Shown: positions 27,064-36,922, counted from the stretch's first letter. The stretch is 37,357 nucleotides of DNA from an uncultured Prevotella sp. (GCA_900543585.1 UQRP01000026.1:1-37357); one strand, 5' to 3'. Numbers and translations are program-made. Notes: generated by a model not told the origin, from the sequence alone.

Positions 27064-27150
27064 TTAACACCTACCACCCAACACCTACCACCCAACACCT
27101 ACCACCTACCACCTAACACCCAACACCCACCACCTATCACCTACCACCCT
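27064..27150. repeat. Short tandem ACCTACC / CAACACC repeats
   Basis: About 87 bases of one strand consist almost only of A, C and T in units such as CACCTACCACC and CAACACC. A shorter piece of the same kind (26561-26580) borders the composite element on its other side, in the same orientation. The next promoter begins just downstream. Confidence 0.8.
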
Positions 27151-27174
27151 TTTTGTTAAAGGTTTTGTAATTTG

Positions 27175-27205
27175 TTGTTCATTCAAATCTTTTGTCGTAT
27201 CTTTG
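27175..27205 (+). promoter_or_regulatory. Promoter of the ABC-F gene
   Basis: TATCTTTG at 27198-27205 is a strong -7 element, with TTG at 27175-27177 about 20 bases upstream. It decides the start codon of the next gene, since any start before 27205 would precede transcription. Confidence 0.7.
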
Positions 27206-27224
27206 CGAAACTAATATTCGACAC

Positions 27225-29009
<1,785 letters not shown>

Positions 29010-29018
29010 TTGTCAAAG

Positions 29019-31154
29019 ATGGTGAGGAATGGAAAGCTAAGCCAGAAAGGCCATCGGTCCTATGCGGGCGATCGTCGTGTCTCCCGCCTTGGGGGCATGC
29101 TGTGCGCAGCCCTCACGGGCTTCCTGCTCGTCCTCACCCTGCTCGTCCCCCTTCCGGCCTCTGCCATCAAGAAGAGCAACCTCCGGCTGCTGCGGCGTGT
29201 CCACACCTTTGCCCAGACCGTCGACACCACGGACTTCCGGCGTGAGAGCTACGCCTATATGCGGTCCACGCTGCGTGTCGACCGCCGCAACGCCATCCTC
29301 ATGCTCGTCCCCGGCGCTTATGTCATCTCCCACGGCAAGGACCGGCAGTATCTCACCGAGGCCTATTATAAAGTTGTGGTGAACAACCATGAGGACTTCA
29401 CCACGGAGCCGCTGCTGAAGATCACGACCATTCCCCACCGCAAGCAGGCCATGGAGAACTTCGGCAAATATCTCACGCCCACCATCTACAGCGAGACCAT
29501 GGTGGGCACCACCCTCCTCTCACCTTTCCATCCTAACAACTTCCGGTTTTATAAATACCGTGTCGACGTCATCCATGGCGACATCGTGGAGCTCCGCTTC
29601 CGTGGCCGCCGCTACAACACCCAGTTAGTCAACGGCACGGCGTCCATCGACCGCCTCACGGGCCGCATCCTCTCGTGCAACTTCCAGTGCGAGTACGACC
29701 TCATCCATGCGTGGGTGTCCATGACGATGGGTGAGAAGGGCATGGCGGCCATCTTCCCCAAGCAATGCGAGGCCCTCATGCGCTTCCGCTTCTTGGGCAA
29801 CAAGGTGTCGGCTCACTGCAAAGCCGACTTCGGGCTGGACAACGTCCTCGACTCCATCGGCAGCGACGACGCCACCAACCCGCTGCTCCTCTCCCGGGTG
29901 CGCCCCGACACCTTGGACGCCAGCGAGCAGGCTATCTACGCCAAGATGGTTACGGCACGCATCGAGAAGGAGATGCAGGAGGCCGCCGACACCCTCCACG
30001 AAAAGAAAAAGAGCTGGGTCAAGAGCAATCTGTGGGATGCCATCGGCGACAATGTGCTGAACCGCATCCGCACCCATTTCGGACAGAACAACCAGGGATA
30101 CATCCGTATCAACCCCGTCCTCAACCCTCTCTATATGAGCTATAGCCAGCGCCGCGGCTTCACCTATAAGTTCGACCTCCGCGCCAGCTATCAGCTCAGC
30201 GACAACAGCGAGCTGACGGGGCGCTTCCGGGGCGGCTACTCCTTCAAGCAGGAACAGTTCTATTACCGCATCCCCATCTTCTATTATTTCGACCGGCGAC
30301 GGAACAGATACCTCAAGTTTGAGATGGGTAATGGCAACCGCATCGGCAACCACCTCATCAGCCAGGACATCAGCCAGCACATCCCCCAGCTCTCCGGCGG
30401 GCAGGTCCTCAACCCCGACATCTTCAACGACTTCAAGCAGGGCGACGCGCGACTGGTCTTCAACTTCGACGTCAACAACCGGCTGGGCTTCCAGGTCGGT
30501 GCCCTCTACCAGCTCTGGCGCGCCGTGTCGCCCTATGCCTTCCACATCTTCGGCTGGGAGTCGCGCTACAGCTCCTTTGCCCCCATCTTCGAGGTTCAGT
30601 ACCGCCCTTTGGGCTGGACGGGTCCCATCTTCACCTTAGACTACGACCACGGCATCAAGGGCGTGCTGCGCTCCAACACCGAGTATGCCCGTTTCGAGTG
30701 CAATGCCGAGTACATCCACAAGCTCAACCGCCTGCAGTCCTTGCAGATGCGCCTCGGCGGAGGTCTCTACACCAACAAGGGCCGCAACGCCTACTTCCTC
30801 AACTACGAGAACTTCCAGGACAACAACCTCCCCGGCGGATGGAATGATGAGTGGAGTGGGGAGTTCGAGCTCTTGCGCGGCGACACCTACAACACCTCTT
30901 CCTATTATCTGCGCGGCAACCTCACCTATGAGAGCCCCTTGCTGCTGCTCAGCTGGCTCCCATGGGTGGGGCATTACATGGAGATGGAGCGACTCTATGT
31001 CTCGGTCCTCGAAGCCGAGCGCCTCCATCCCTATATAGAGCTCGGATATGGCTGCACCACAAGGTATGTTTCCTTAGGAGCCTTCGTCAGCAACGGGAAA
31101 GGTAACAGAGCCTTCGGATTCAAATTCGGATTCGAACTCTTCAGACACTGGTAG
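29019..31154 (+). CDS. DUF5686-like outer-membrane beta-barrel protein
   Basis: An outer-membrane protein of unknown function. Counting from ATG 29019 it is 711 aa; another Met at about residue 26 directly before the hydrophobic stretch CAALTGFLLVLTLLVPLPASA could be the true start of the signal peptide. The middle (about 100-230, FRFYKYRVDVIHGDIVELRF and ASIDRLTGRILSCNFQCEYD) and the C-terminal barrel (about 360-711, NYENFQDNNLPGG, GHYMEMERLYVSVLEAERLH, final FRHW) match my memory of the Bacteroidota DUF5686 family. The N-terminal carboxypeptidase-regulatory-like domain found in many members is missing. It is probably co-transcribed with the ABC-F gene, but a functional link is not evident. 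Confidence 0.72.
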   Translation: MVRNGKLSQKGHRSYAGDRRVSRLGGMLCAALTGFLLVLTLLVPLPASAIKKSNLRLLRRVHTFAQTVDTTDFRRESYAYMRSTLRVDRRNAILMLVPGAYVISHGKDRQYLTEAYYKVVVNNHEDFTTEPLLKITTIPHRKQAMENFGKYLTPTIYSETMVGTTLLSPFHPNNFRFYKYRVDVIHGDIVELRFRGRRYNTQLVNGTASIDRLTGRILSCNFQCEYDLIHAWVSMTMGEKGMAAIFPKQCEALMRFRFLGNKVSAHCKADFGLDNVLDSIGSDDATNPLLLSRVRPDTLDASEQAIYAKMVTARIEKEMQEAADTLHEKKKSWVKSNLWDAIGDNVLNRIRTHFGQNNQGYIRINPVLNPLYMSYSQRRGFTYKFDLRASYQLSDNSELTGRFRGGYSFKQEQFYYRIPIFYYFDRRRNRYLKFEMGNGNRIGNHLISQDISQHIPQLSGGQVLNPDIFNDFKQGDARLVFNFDVNNRLGFQVGALYQLWRAVSPYAFHIFGWESRYSSFAPIFEVQYRPLGWTGPIFTLDYDHGIKGVLRSNTEYARFECNAEYIHKLNRLQSLQMRLGGGLYTNKGRNAYFLNYENFQDNNLPGGWNDEWSGEFELLRGDTYNTSSYYLRGNLTYESPLLLLSWLPWVGHYMEMERLYVSVLEAERLHPYIELGYGCTTRYVSLGAFVSNGKGNRAFGFKFGFELFRHW

Positions 31155-31356
31155 ACTTTCTCTCGGCTTATTATTCTCTCGTCTCATTATTACTTGCATC
31201 TTTTGATGGATGGGCATGTCTGTAGACTCTTTTCCTGTCATGATTTTCTTCACTTCTATTGCAAGTGCTGTTACTCTCTGATAATATATTCAATTTGGGT
31301 GTCCCTATACAGAAAAACCGTTATGTGCTTCGCCTTTTTTAAGGCGGAGGAAGCGC
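31155..31356. other. Non-coding gap at the convergence point
   Basis: No gene is visible here. The only structure seen is a small hairpin CGCCTT-TTTT-AAGGCG (31331-31346), without a T tract on either side. A stretch at 31289-31318 (TTCAATT...AAAAAC) could be a decayed third CRISPR repeat, but the match is too weak to call. Confidence 0.6.
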
Positions 31357-31450
31357 GTTTCTTTCCATAAAGGTACGGTTAAGACTGGAGCGGAGAGTTG
31401 ATGGCGTATTCTTTCACTCTGTTTCAATTCCATAAAGGTACGATTAAGAC
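31357..31450 (-). CRISPR. One-spacer CRISPR remnant
   Basis: Two similar repeats, 31421-31450 (30 bases) and 31357-31385 (29 bases), flank 35 bases of unrelated sequence (31386-31420). Read on the minus strand the first repeat begins GTCTTAATCG and ends ATTGAAAC, the 3' end typical of type I and III CRISPR repeats. The second is altered mainly at that end (AAGAAAC), as is usual for the last repeat of an array. Repeat and spacer lengths fit CRISPR. No cas gene is in the window, so it is an orphan or decayed array. A two-copy dispersed repeat is the alternative. Confidence 0.62.
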
Positions 31451-31506
31451 TAATTTTTCTCTCTGAAGTTTCACTATGATTTTCTCCCCATACACAGATT
31501 TTATAC

Positions 31507-31612
31507 GGCAAATGTCGACGACATCTGTGGCAAATGCCAGCGATATCCGTGGCAAATGCCAACGACATCCGTGGCAAATGCCAATGATATCCGTGGCAAA
31601 TGCCAAAAAACA
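31507..31612. repeat. 22-bp tandem repeat array with palindromic units
   Basis: Four full units start at 31507, 31529, 31551 and 31573, with a partial fifth at 31595. The unit is GGCAAATGCCA followed by a GATATCCGT-like half; from the second unit on, TGGCA-AA-TGCCA is a palindrome. Exact 22-base spacing puts each palindrome about two helical turns from the next. It lies on the leader side of the CRISPR remnant. Confidence 0.9.
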
Positions 31613-31732
31613 AATTGCTGCTTATTATCAACTATTTGGAACATGAGGAACAACCTTTCTGCAATTGTATGAATTTCTCCAAAAACATCGTAGGTAATCT
31701 CTTGTCCTCTTCTGCATTAGATATGGGAATAT

Positions 31733-31769
31733 AAAAAAAATCGCCTTCAAGCATAGCTTAAAGGCGATT
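31733..31769 (-). terminator. Intrinsic terminator of tRNA-Asp
   Basis: On the minus strand AATCGCCTT...AAGC pairs with GCTT...AAGGCGATT around a short TAT loop, followed by a run of T (the A run at 31733-31740 on the plus strand). It starts directly after the tRNA 3' end. Confidence 0.9.
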
Positions 31770-31770
31770 G

Positions 31771-31844
31771 CGGTGCGTACGAGACTCGGACTCGTGACCT
31801 CCTGCGTGACAGGCAGGCATTCTAACCAACTGAACTAACGCACC
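31771..31844 (-). tRNA. tRNA-Asp(GTC)
   Basis: The acceptor arms GGTGCGT and ACGCACC pair fully. The anticodon stem CCTGC/GCAGG encloses CTGTCAC, giving anticodon GTC. The T stem ACGAG/CTCGT is intact and the discriminator base is G (31771), as expected for tRNA-Asp. CCA is not encoded. The T loop reads TCCGAGT, so position 55, normally U, is C. Confidence 0.96.
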
Positions 31845-31871
31845 AGTTGCTTCATTTCTCATTTGCGAGTG

Positions 31872-31903
31872 CAAAGGTAGTCATATATTTTTATTCCACC
31901 AAA
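31872..31903 (-). promoter_or_regulatory. Promoter of tRNA-Asp
   Basis: On the minus strand TTTG (31903-31900), 20 bases, then TACCTTTG (31879-31872) matches both Bacteroidota consensus elements. The -33 element lies inside the last codons of the acetyltransferase gene. Confidence 0.8.
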
Positions 31904-32442
31904 CTTTTCGGCATTTTTTTGCAAAAAAAGTGCATCATATATACATTGTGGTAGTTGTCTCCGTCGAAGATCCAGTCTTTGAGCTCTCCGTCGATGGTGA
32001 ATCCTATTCCCGTCAAGAGCCTGATGCAGAAAGTGTTGTCTACGCTGACGAGTGCATAGAGCTGATGGATGTGGAGTGTGGAGTGAGCATAGTTGATAAG
32101 CGCTGCCATCGCAGCCCTGCCATAGCCACATTCGCGGTATGGCTTGTCGATGACGATGCCGACCTCCGCACGCTGGTGCTGCGGGCTGTAGTTGAAGAGG
32201 TCGATGATGCCTATCCATTCGTGTCGGTCGTTGGTGATGATGAGCCTCACCTGCTTGTCGGTATAGATGTCGCCGGTGGCATTGGCGATATACTCGTGGA
32301 GCGCAAATCGGGAGTAGGGCATGTTGGTATTGCTGACATTCCAGACGTCGGGGTCGTTCTCGATGTCGTACATCATGTCTAAGTCCTCGGGCTCTACGGC
32401 TCTGAGGATGACGGAAGTGTTGAGCTGCTTTTCCATGTTCAT
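31891..32442 (-). CDS. GNAT family N-acetyltransferase
   Basis: Transfers an acetyl group from acetyl-CoA to an unknown amine. The open frame continues upstream, but I start it at the ATG at 32442 (183 aa), which overlaps the glycosyltransferase stop in an ATGA arrangement; an ATG two codons on is equally possible. The fold is of the RimJ/RimL type: VILRAVEPEDLDMMYDIENDP at the N-terminus, the VGIVIDKPYRECGYGRAAM acetyl-CoA loop (about 94-112), and NTFCIRLLTGIGF near the end. The overlap implies translational coupling to the glycosyltransferase. The substrate cannot be told from sequence. Confidence 0.87.
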   Translation of the reverse strand: MNMEKQLNTSVILRAVEPEDLDMMYDIENDPDVWNVSNTNMPYSRFALHEYIANATGDIYTDKQVRLIITNDRHEWIGIIDLFNYSPQHQRAEVGIVIDKPYRECGYGRAAMAALINYAHSTLHIHQLYALVSVDNTFCIRLLTGIGFTIDGELKDWIFDGDNYHNVYMMHFFCKKMPKSLVE

Positions 32443-33620
32443 TTGATGATGTCTGCTGCTGTGATGACCATGTCCTTGTCGGGGTAGTAGACGGCCAAGG
32501 CGACACTGCTGTCCTGGAGCCTGCTGATGCGTTCGAACATCTCGTTGAAAGAGTAGGCGTCGGCGTCGTAGGTGAGGAAGGTGGTGGTCTGTCTTCCTGT
32601 CAGTGTCGGGCTCTCCCTGATGCGCTTGTTGGCATCGTGGAACTCCGCCCAGAGTCCTTTGTGCTTCGCCAGGCGCTGGCATTGTGCCATGTGCCGGGGC
32701 GCTATATAAAAGATGTATAAGGGATCTGTCTCCTTTTCCTTGCTGACGAATCCTAAGCTTCTCCGGGTCTTCTTCATCGTTGTGGAGAGTAGCGTCAGGG
32801 TGGCCTTGGCATAGATGGCCAGGCTCACGGGTAGGGTGATGAGGACGCTGAGGTGGCTGTAGTGCTTGCGGAAGAAGATGAGCATGGCCTCGTAGAAGAC
32901 GTGGACATAGCGGAAGCTGGACTTCTGCGTGCTCTCACCTTTATAGTGCAGGATGGCATCGGGTAGGTACCAGTTCTCCCACCCTGCCTTCAGGAGCCGG
33001 AAGCTGAGGTCGATGTCCTCACCGTACATGAAGAAGTCCTCGTCTAAGAGTCCTACCTCCTCCAGGGCCTGGCGCCGCAGGAAGCAGTAGGCACCGCTGA
33101 TGATCTCTATCGGTGCGGGCTCGTCCCATGGCAGCCACCCCATATAGTATCTGCCTAACTTGCGATGGGTGGGGAAGAGTCTGCACAGTCCGCTCATCTT
33201 ATAGAATGCCGTCATGGGTGCGGGGATACCGCGCCGCGACTCCCTTGCCGCGCTGCCGTCGCTGTTGAGCATCCTGGTGCCCACGGCTCCTGCGCCGGGG
33301 TGGTCGGCCATGAAGCTCAGGGCGTGGCGGATGGTGTCCTCGCCGACGATGGTGTCGGGGTTGAGGAGGAGGACATACTCGCCGCAGCTCTGCCGGATGG
33401 CATGGTTGTTGCCACGAGCAAAGCCGATGTTGTGGGGGCTGCTGATGAAGGTCACGGAGGGGTAGGCCTTGGCGAGGGTGTCGACAGAGCCGTCGCGGGA
33501 GTGGTTGTCGAAGACGATGACTTCGGCGTCGAGGCCTTTCAGCGCTTTCTCCAAAGAGAAGAGGCACTGCCAGAGATAGTCCTTGACATTGTAGCTGACG
33601 ATGATGACGGATAACAGCAT
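32439..33620 (-). CDS. Family 2 glycosyltransferase with C-terminal extension
   Basis: Adds a sugar from a nucleotide donor to an acceptor in a cell-surface glycan. The frame is open far upstream, but the ATG at 33620 begins MLLSVIIVSYNVKDYL, the classic GT2 start, so I call 393 aa. Motifs are VFDNHSRDGS (about 36-45), the NIGFARGNN strand, LLLNPDT (metal-binding region), and FFMYGEDIDLSFRLLKAGW, as in rhamnosyltransferase-like (WbbL) enzymes. A hydrophobic segment (about 270-290) may touch the membrane. The last 100 residues (from about 295, DPLYIFYIAPRHMAQ) form an extra domain I do not recognise. It is coupled to the acetyltransferase gene and lies 17 bases after the small membrane protein. 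Confidence 0.88.
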   Translation of the reverse strand: MLLSVIIVSYNVKDYLWQCLFSLEKALKGLDAEVIVFDNHSRDGSVDTLAKAYPSVTFISSPHNIGFARGNNHAIRQSCGEYVLLLNPDTIVGEDTIRHALSFMADHPGAGAVGTRMLNSDGSAARESRRGIPAPMTAFYKMSGLCRLFPTHRKLGRYYMGWLPWDEPAPIEIISGAYCFLRRQALEEVGLLDEDFFMYGEDIDLSFRLLKAGWENWYLPDAILHYKGESTQKSSFRYVHVFYEAMLIFFRKHYSHLSVLITLPVSLAIYAKATLTLLSTTMKKTRRSLGFVSKEKETDPLYIFYIAPRHMAQCQRLAKHKGLWAEFHDANKRIRESPTLTGRQTTTFLTYDADAYSFNEMFERISRLQDSSVALAVYYPDKDMVITAADIIK

Positions 33621-33637
33621 GATGGTGGACTTGGTGG

Positions 33638-34084
33638 CTATGCGTTGGTGTCGTCGGGCTCGTTGGCCGTCTCGCTCTCGCAGCGTGTCTTGGACGGGAA
33701 GACGAAGACGAGGCAGAGGAGCCCGATGATGCCCATATAGCCGAAAGCGACGTTCATGAACTGATAGTAGAGGACGCAGTTGACCATCATCGGCACGGTG
33801 AGCATGGCCATGCGCAGCATGCCCCAGCGGCGCAGGGCTGTGGCGGCGTCGGCGGTCAGTGCCTTTCTGACGGCTTTGAACTTGAAGAGGCGCAGGGAGA
33901 GGGGAATGAGGCAGATGGTGAGGAGCTCCATGACGGTGGCTACATAGTATTCGGCCACCTTGTCGCCCGCAAGGGCTCCGGCCAGGAGCCAGTCGTTCTC
34001 GTAGGGGATGATGATGGCCAAGCAGACGATGATGGGGCTCCAAAAAGCTGCTAAGAGGAAAGTCCGGGTCTTGTGTATATCCAT
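33638..34084 (-). CDS. Small four-helix membrane protein of unknown function
   Basis: A 148-aa protein with about four transmembrane segments: FLLAAFWSPIIVCLAIIIPY, TVMELLTICLIPLSLRLF, RMAMLTVPMMVNCVLYYQFM and FGYMGIIGLLCLVFVF, with a polar, acidic C-terminus. I do not recognise a family. It lies 38 bases after recR and 17 bases before the glycosyltransferase gene, all in one direction, which suggests one transcript. Nothing in the sequence points to catalysis. Confidence 0.8.
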   Translation of the reverse strand: MDIHKTRTFLLAAFWSPIIVCLAIIIPYENDWLLAGALAGDKVAEYYVATVMELLTICLIPLSLRLFKFKAVRKALTADAATALRRWGMLRMAMLTVPMMVNCVLYYQFMNVAFGYMGIIGLLCLVFVFPSKTRCESETANEPDDTNA

Positions 34085-34122
34085 GAATGAACAATCTTCG
34101 GGCTTGAAGGGTCAAGCCGCGT

Positions 34123-34731
34123 TTAGTTATCGATAGGTGTTCTGTTGACGATGCTCCTGCCGAGCGTGACCTCGTCGGTGTATTCCAGTTCATTGCCCAC
34201 GGAGATGCCGCGAGCGATGACGGTGACCTTGACAGGATAGTTTCTGAGCTGTCGTGAGATGTAGAAGTTGGTGGTGTCGCCCTCCATGGTGCTGCTCAGT
34301 GCGAGGATGACCTCCTTGATATGTCCTTCTGCTACGCGGTGGACGAGGGAGTCTATCTCGATGTCGCTGGGCCCTATGCCGTCCATGGGCGAGATGATGC
34401 CGCCCAAGACGTGGTAGAGTCCGTGGTAGGCCTGGGTGTTCTCCACGGCCATGACGTCCTGGACATTCTCCACGACGCATACCGTGGTGGCATCGCGGCG
34501 TGGGTCGGCACAGATGGGGCAGATGTCGGTGTCGCTGATGTTATGGCAGATGCTGCAATACTTGATGTCGTGTCGGACGTTTCTGACGGCTTCGGCGAGG
34601 CTGTCGGCGACGGTTGTGGGCTGTCTGAGCAGATGCAGGACCAGGCGCAGGGCTGTCTTGCGCCCCACGCCTGGCAGTTTGCTGAACTCTCCGACTGCTT
34701 TCTCTAAGAGGACAGAGGGGAATTGTTCCAT
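34123..34731 (-). CDS. recR: Recombination mediator protein RecR
   Basis: Acts with RecO, and RecF where present, to load RecA on gapped DNA. It is 202 aa, the normal length. The helix-hairpin-helix LPGVGRKTALRL (19-30), the four-cysteine zinc motif at Cys59, Cys62, Cys71 and Cys74, and the Toprim domain (from about 83, VVENVQDVMAVE, with GGIISPMDGIGPSDI) are all present. The start codon directly follows the stop of the upstream beta-barrel gene (TAAATG), suggesting coupled translation. Confidence 0.97.
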   Translation of the reverse strand: MEQFPSVLLEKAVGEFSKLPGVGRKTALRLVLHLLRQPTTVADSLAEAVRNVRHDIKYCSICHNISDTDICPICADPRRDATTVCVVENVQDVMAVENTQAYHGLYHVLGGIISPMDGIGPSDIEIDSLVHRVAEGHIKEVILALSSTMEGDTTNFYISRQLRNYPVKVTVIARGISVGNELEYTDEVTLGRSIVNRTPIDN

Positions 34732-35223
34732 TTAGTCTTTGCCCAGGTAGATGCCCAAGCCGATGCGCAGGCCCACGGTGGAGTAGTCGCTGTGGTCCTT
34801 GAAGCTCTGCTGGTAATAGATGGACGGCTCTATCGTCACCGTGCGGCTCAGGAAGAAGGCGTAGCCGACTTCCACGCCGGGCATGATGTCGTTGTAGCTG
34901 GCATTGGAGTGTACGTATTTGGCATTGGCGCCGAGGAAGATGCCATTCTGCGTGATGTAGTAGCGCATGCCGGCACCGGCGCTGACGGCGTTGTCGGAAC
35001 CTTTACCGGGGTGGTCGAAGCCTGCCATGCCGTAGAGGAGGACGTTGTCGGCAAGGAACTTTCCGGCTACGGCGCTGACACCGAACTGGGCCTCGTTGGC
35101 GCCGTTGTAGCTGAGGTTCAGCCCTGACAGGGATGCACCGATATATGTCTTGCCTTCCTCAAACTGGGCGCTCGCTGTGAGGGTGAGCATGAGCGCGAAC
35201 AACAAAAATAAGGTTTTCTTCAT
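34732..35223 (-). CDS. Small outer-membrane beta-barrel protein
   Basis: A 163-aa protein with signal peptide MKKTLFLLFALMLTLTASAQ and a series of amphipathic strands with alternating aromatic and small residues (for example NVLLYGMAGFDH, GMRYYITQNGIFLGANAKYV, TIEPSIYYQQSF), fitting an eight-stranded barrel of the OmpX/OmpA-like type. Its role is unknown. Its stop codon abuts the recR start, and it follows cstA by 12 bases. Confidence 0.8.
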   Translation of the reverse strand: MKKTLFLLFALMLTLTASAQFEEGKTYIGASLSGLNLSYNGANEAQFGVSAVAGKFLADNVLLYGMAGFDHPGKGSDNAVSAGAGMRYYITQNGIFLGANAKYVHSNASYNDIMPGVEVGYAFFLSRTVTIEPSIYYQQSFKDHSDYSTVGLRIGLGIYLGKD

Positions 35224-35235
35224 AGTATATTCTCT

Positions 35236-36693
35236 TTATTGGTGATTATTTATGTTCTGTGTCTGCTTGCGGTACCAGGCGAAGAACCATACGCATGCGA
35301 TGACGCAGGCGATGACGGCGCCGGTGTAGCTGACGGTGGTGCTGAGGTGGAATGCCATGGGTGAGATGAGCAGGAAGGTGGAGCAGACTGTGGTCATGAA
35401 AATGGCGGGGATGAGGGTGATGACGAAGGGCTTGCGCTGCTGCACCATGTAGACGGTGACGGTCCACAGGGTGAAGACGGCGAGGGTCTGATTGGACCAT
35501 CCGAACCACTGCCAGATGGTGTTGAAGCCGTTGGGGTTCTCCATCTGCCAGACGAGGAGTGCGATGGCTGCTGCGAACATCGGTACGGCGATGAGGAGAC
35601 GTCGGTGGATGCTCTTCTGGCTGAGGTGGAGGGCGTCAGCGATGATGAGTCGTGCGCTGCGGAAGGCGGTGTCGCCACTGGTGATAGGTGCTGCCACGAC
35701 GCCGAAGACGGCGAGGATGCCACCGAAGAGGCCGAGCCAGCCCGTGCAGGTCTTCTCCACGACGTTGGGGGCAGTGAAGAACTGTATGAGTGTCTTGCCG
35801 CCCTGGCTCTGTGACAGGAAGGCGTTGAGGGTGTTGGCGTCGACGACGTCACGCCAGCCGCCGTAGTAGAAGAAATAGATGGACACGGTGGCCCAGATGA
35901 GGGCTACGACGCCTTCTGTGATCATGGCGCCGTAGAAGACGGGGCGTCCTAACTTCTCTGACGACAGGCAGCGTGCCATGAGCGGGCTCTGTGTGCCGTG
36001 GAAGCCGCTGATGGCGCCGCAGGCGATGGTGAGGAAGAGGCAGGGGAAGAGGGGGTTGTCGGCGATGTAGCTCTTCGTGCCTAAGAGTGAGGGTGGCGTG
36101 TTGAGGTTGTGGGCGTCGAGGTTGCTCCATACCTCTGGGAGGGCCGGCATCTTGACATACAGGCATACCATGAGGGCTACGGCCATGAAGAGCATGGCGA
36201 AGGCGAAGATGGGGTAGAGCTTGCCGATGATCTTGTCGATGGGCAGCAGGGTGGCGACGATATAGTAGACGAAGACGACGCCGACCATCATGAGCAGGAA
36301 GACGGAGAAGACGAGCATGACGCGCTTGGTGGTGGTGCCGAGGTAGGCGCCGACGAGGTCCGGGAGGTTGGCGCCGTTGTGGCGCACGGAGAGCATGCCG
36401 GAGAGGTAGTCGTGGACGGCTCCGGCGAAGATGCAGCCGAAGACGATCCACAGATAGGCGACGGGTCCATACCAGGCGCCCATGATGGCGCCGAAGATGG
36501 GGCCTGTGCCTGCTATGTTGAGGAACTGGATCATGAAGACCTTCCAGGTGGGCATGACAATGTAGTCGACACCGTCGGCATTGGCTACGGCGGGCGTGGG
36601 GCGGTCGTCGGGGGAGAAGACGCGCTCGACAAACTTACCATAAAGCAGGTAGCCTATGAGAAGGGCGACAAGCGCAAGCGTAAATGATATCAT
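35236..36693 (-). CDS. Carbon starvation protein A family transporter
   Basis: An inner-membrane transporter related to E. coli CstA/BtsT, which take up peptides or pyruvate. The 485-aa protein is membrane-spanning through most of its length and shows family motifs: FLNIAGTGPIFGAIMGAWYGP (about 57-77), GAVHDYLSGMLSVRHNGANLPDLVG, FHGTQSPLMARCL and ITSGDTAFRSARLIIAD. It is much shorter than the 701-aa E. coli protein, and appears to be the compact form of the family rather than a truncation, since both ends look complete. Substrate is unknown. A promoter with TACTTTTG lies upstream. Confidence 0.9.
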   Translation of the reverse strand: MISFTLALVALLIGYLLYGKFVERVFSPDDRPTPAVANADGVDYIVMPTWKVFMIQFLNIAGTGPIFGAIMGAWYGPVAYLWIVFGCIFAGAVHDYLSGMLSVRHNGANLPDLVGAYLGTTTKRVMLVFSVFLLMMVGVVFVYYIVATLLPIDKIIGKLYPIFAFAMLFMAVALMVCLYVKMPALPEVWSNLDAHNLNTPPSLLGTKSYIADNPLFPCLFLTIACGAISGFHGTQSPLMARCLSSEKLGRPVFYGAMITEGVVALIWATVSIYFFYYGGWRDVVDANTLNAFLSQSQGGKTLIQFFTAPNVVEKTCTGWLGLFGGILAVFGVVAAPITSGDTAFRSARLIIADALHLSQKSIHRRLLIAVPMFAAAIALLVWQMENPNGFNTIWQWFGWSNQTLAVFTLWTVTVYMVQQRKPFVITLIPAIFMTTVCSTFLLISPMAFHLSTTVSYTGAVIACVIACVWFFAWYRKQTQNINNHQ

Positions 36694-36746
36694 CGTTTAT
36701 ATGATAGAAACTGTTAAAAATGTGATTTCTATATTGTACAACGATG

Positions 36747-36754
36747 CAAAAGTA
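36747..36754 (-). promoter_or_regulatory. Putative -7 element of the cstA transcript
   Basis: On the minus strand TACTTTTG fits TAnnTTTG and lies 53 bases before the cstA ATG. I see no good -33 TTTG. Confidence 0.5.
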
Positions 36755-36922
36755 GTGTTTATTTGCGAGAAAACGAAATATTTTGCGCTGTTCTTAGGCA
36801 GAAAGACAAAAAGAACAAATTTTTGGCGCTGCTGACAAACCGTGTTTTTTTATAATCCGGTGGTTGTCTTTTTTTATTTGTCTTTTTATAACGTAGTATT
36901 TATAACCAAAACCAGGAAAACC

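Noticed and set aside
26704..27098. Short open frames across the composite element
   Set aside because: Several overlapping frames on both strands are open only because the sequence is GC-rich and repetitive; none has a start signal or recognisable protein.
27192..27224. TTG start 11 codons upstream of the ABC-F start
   Set aside because: It lies within the promoter, before the likely transcription start.
31331..31346. Hairpin CGCCTT-TTTT-AAGGCG as a terminator
   Set aside because: No T tract follows on either strand.
32443..32682. Upstream extension of the acetyltransferase frame
   Set aside because: It overlaps the glycosyltransferase end in another frame; the ATGA overlap gives a natural start.
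33621..34193. Upstream extension of the glycosyltransferase frame
   Set aside because: It runs across the membrane protein gene in another frame and has no protein-like pattern; the GT2 start motif is at 33620.
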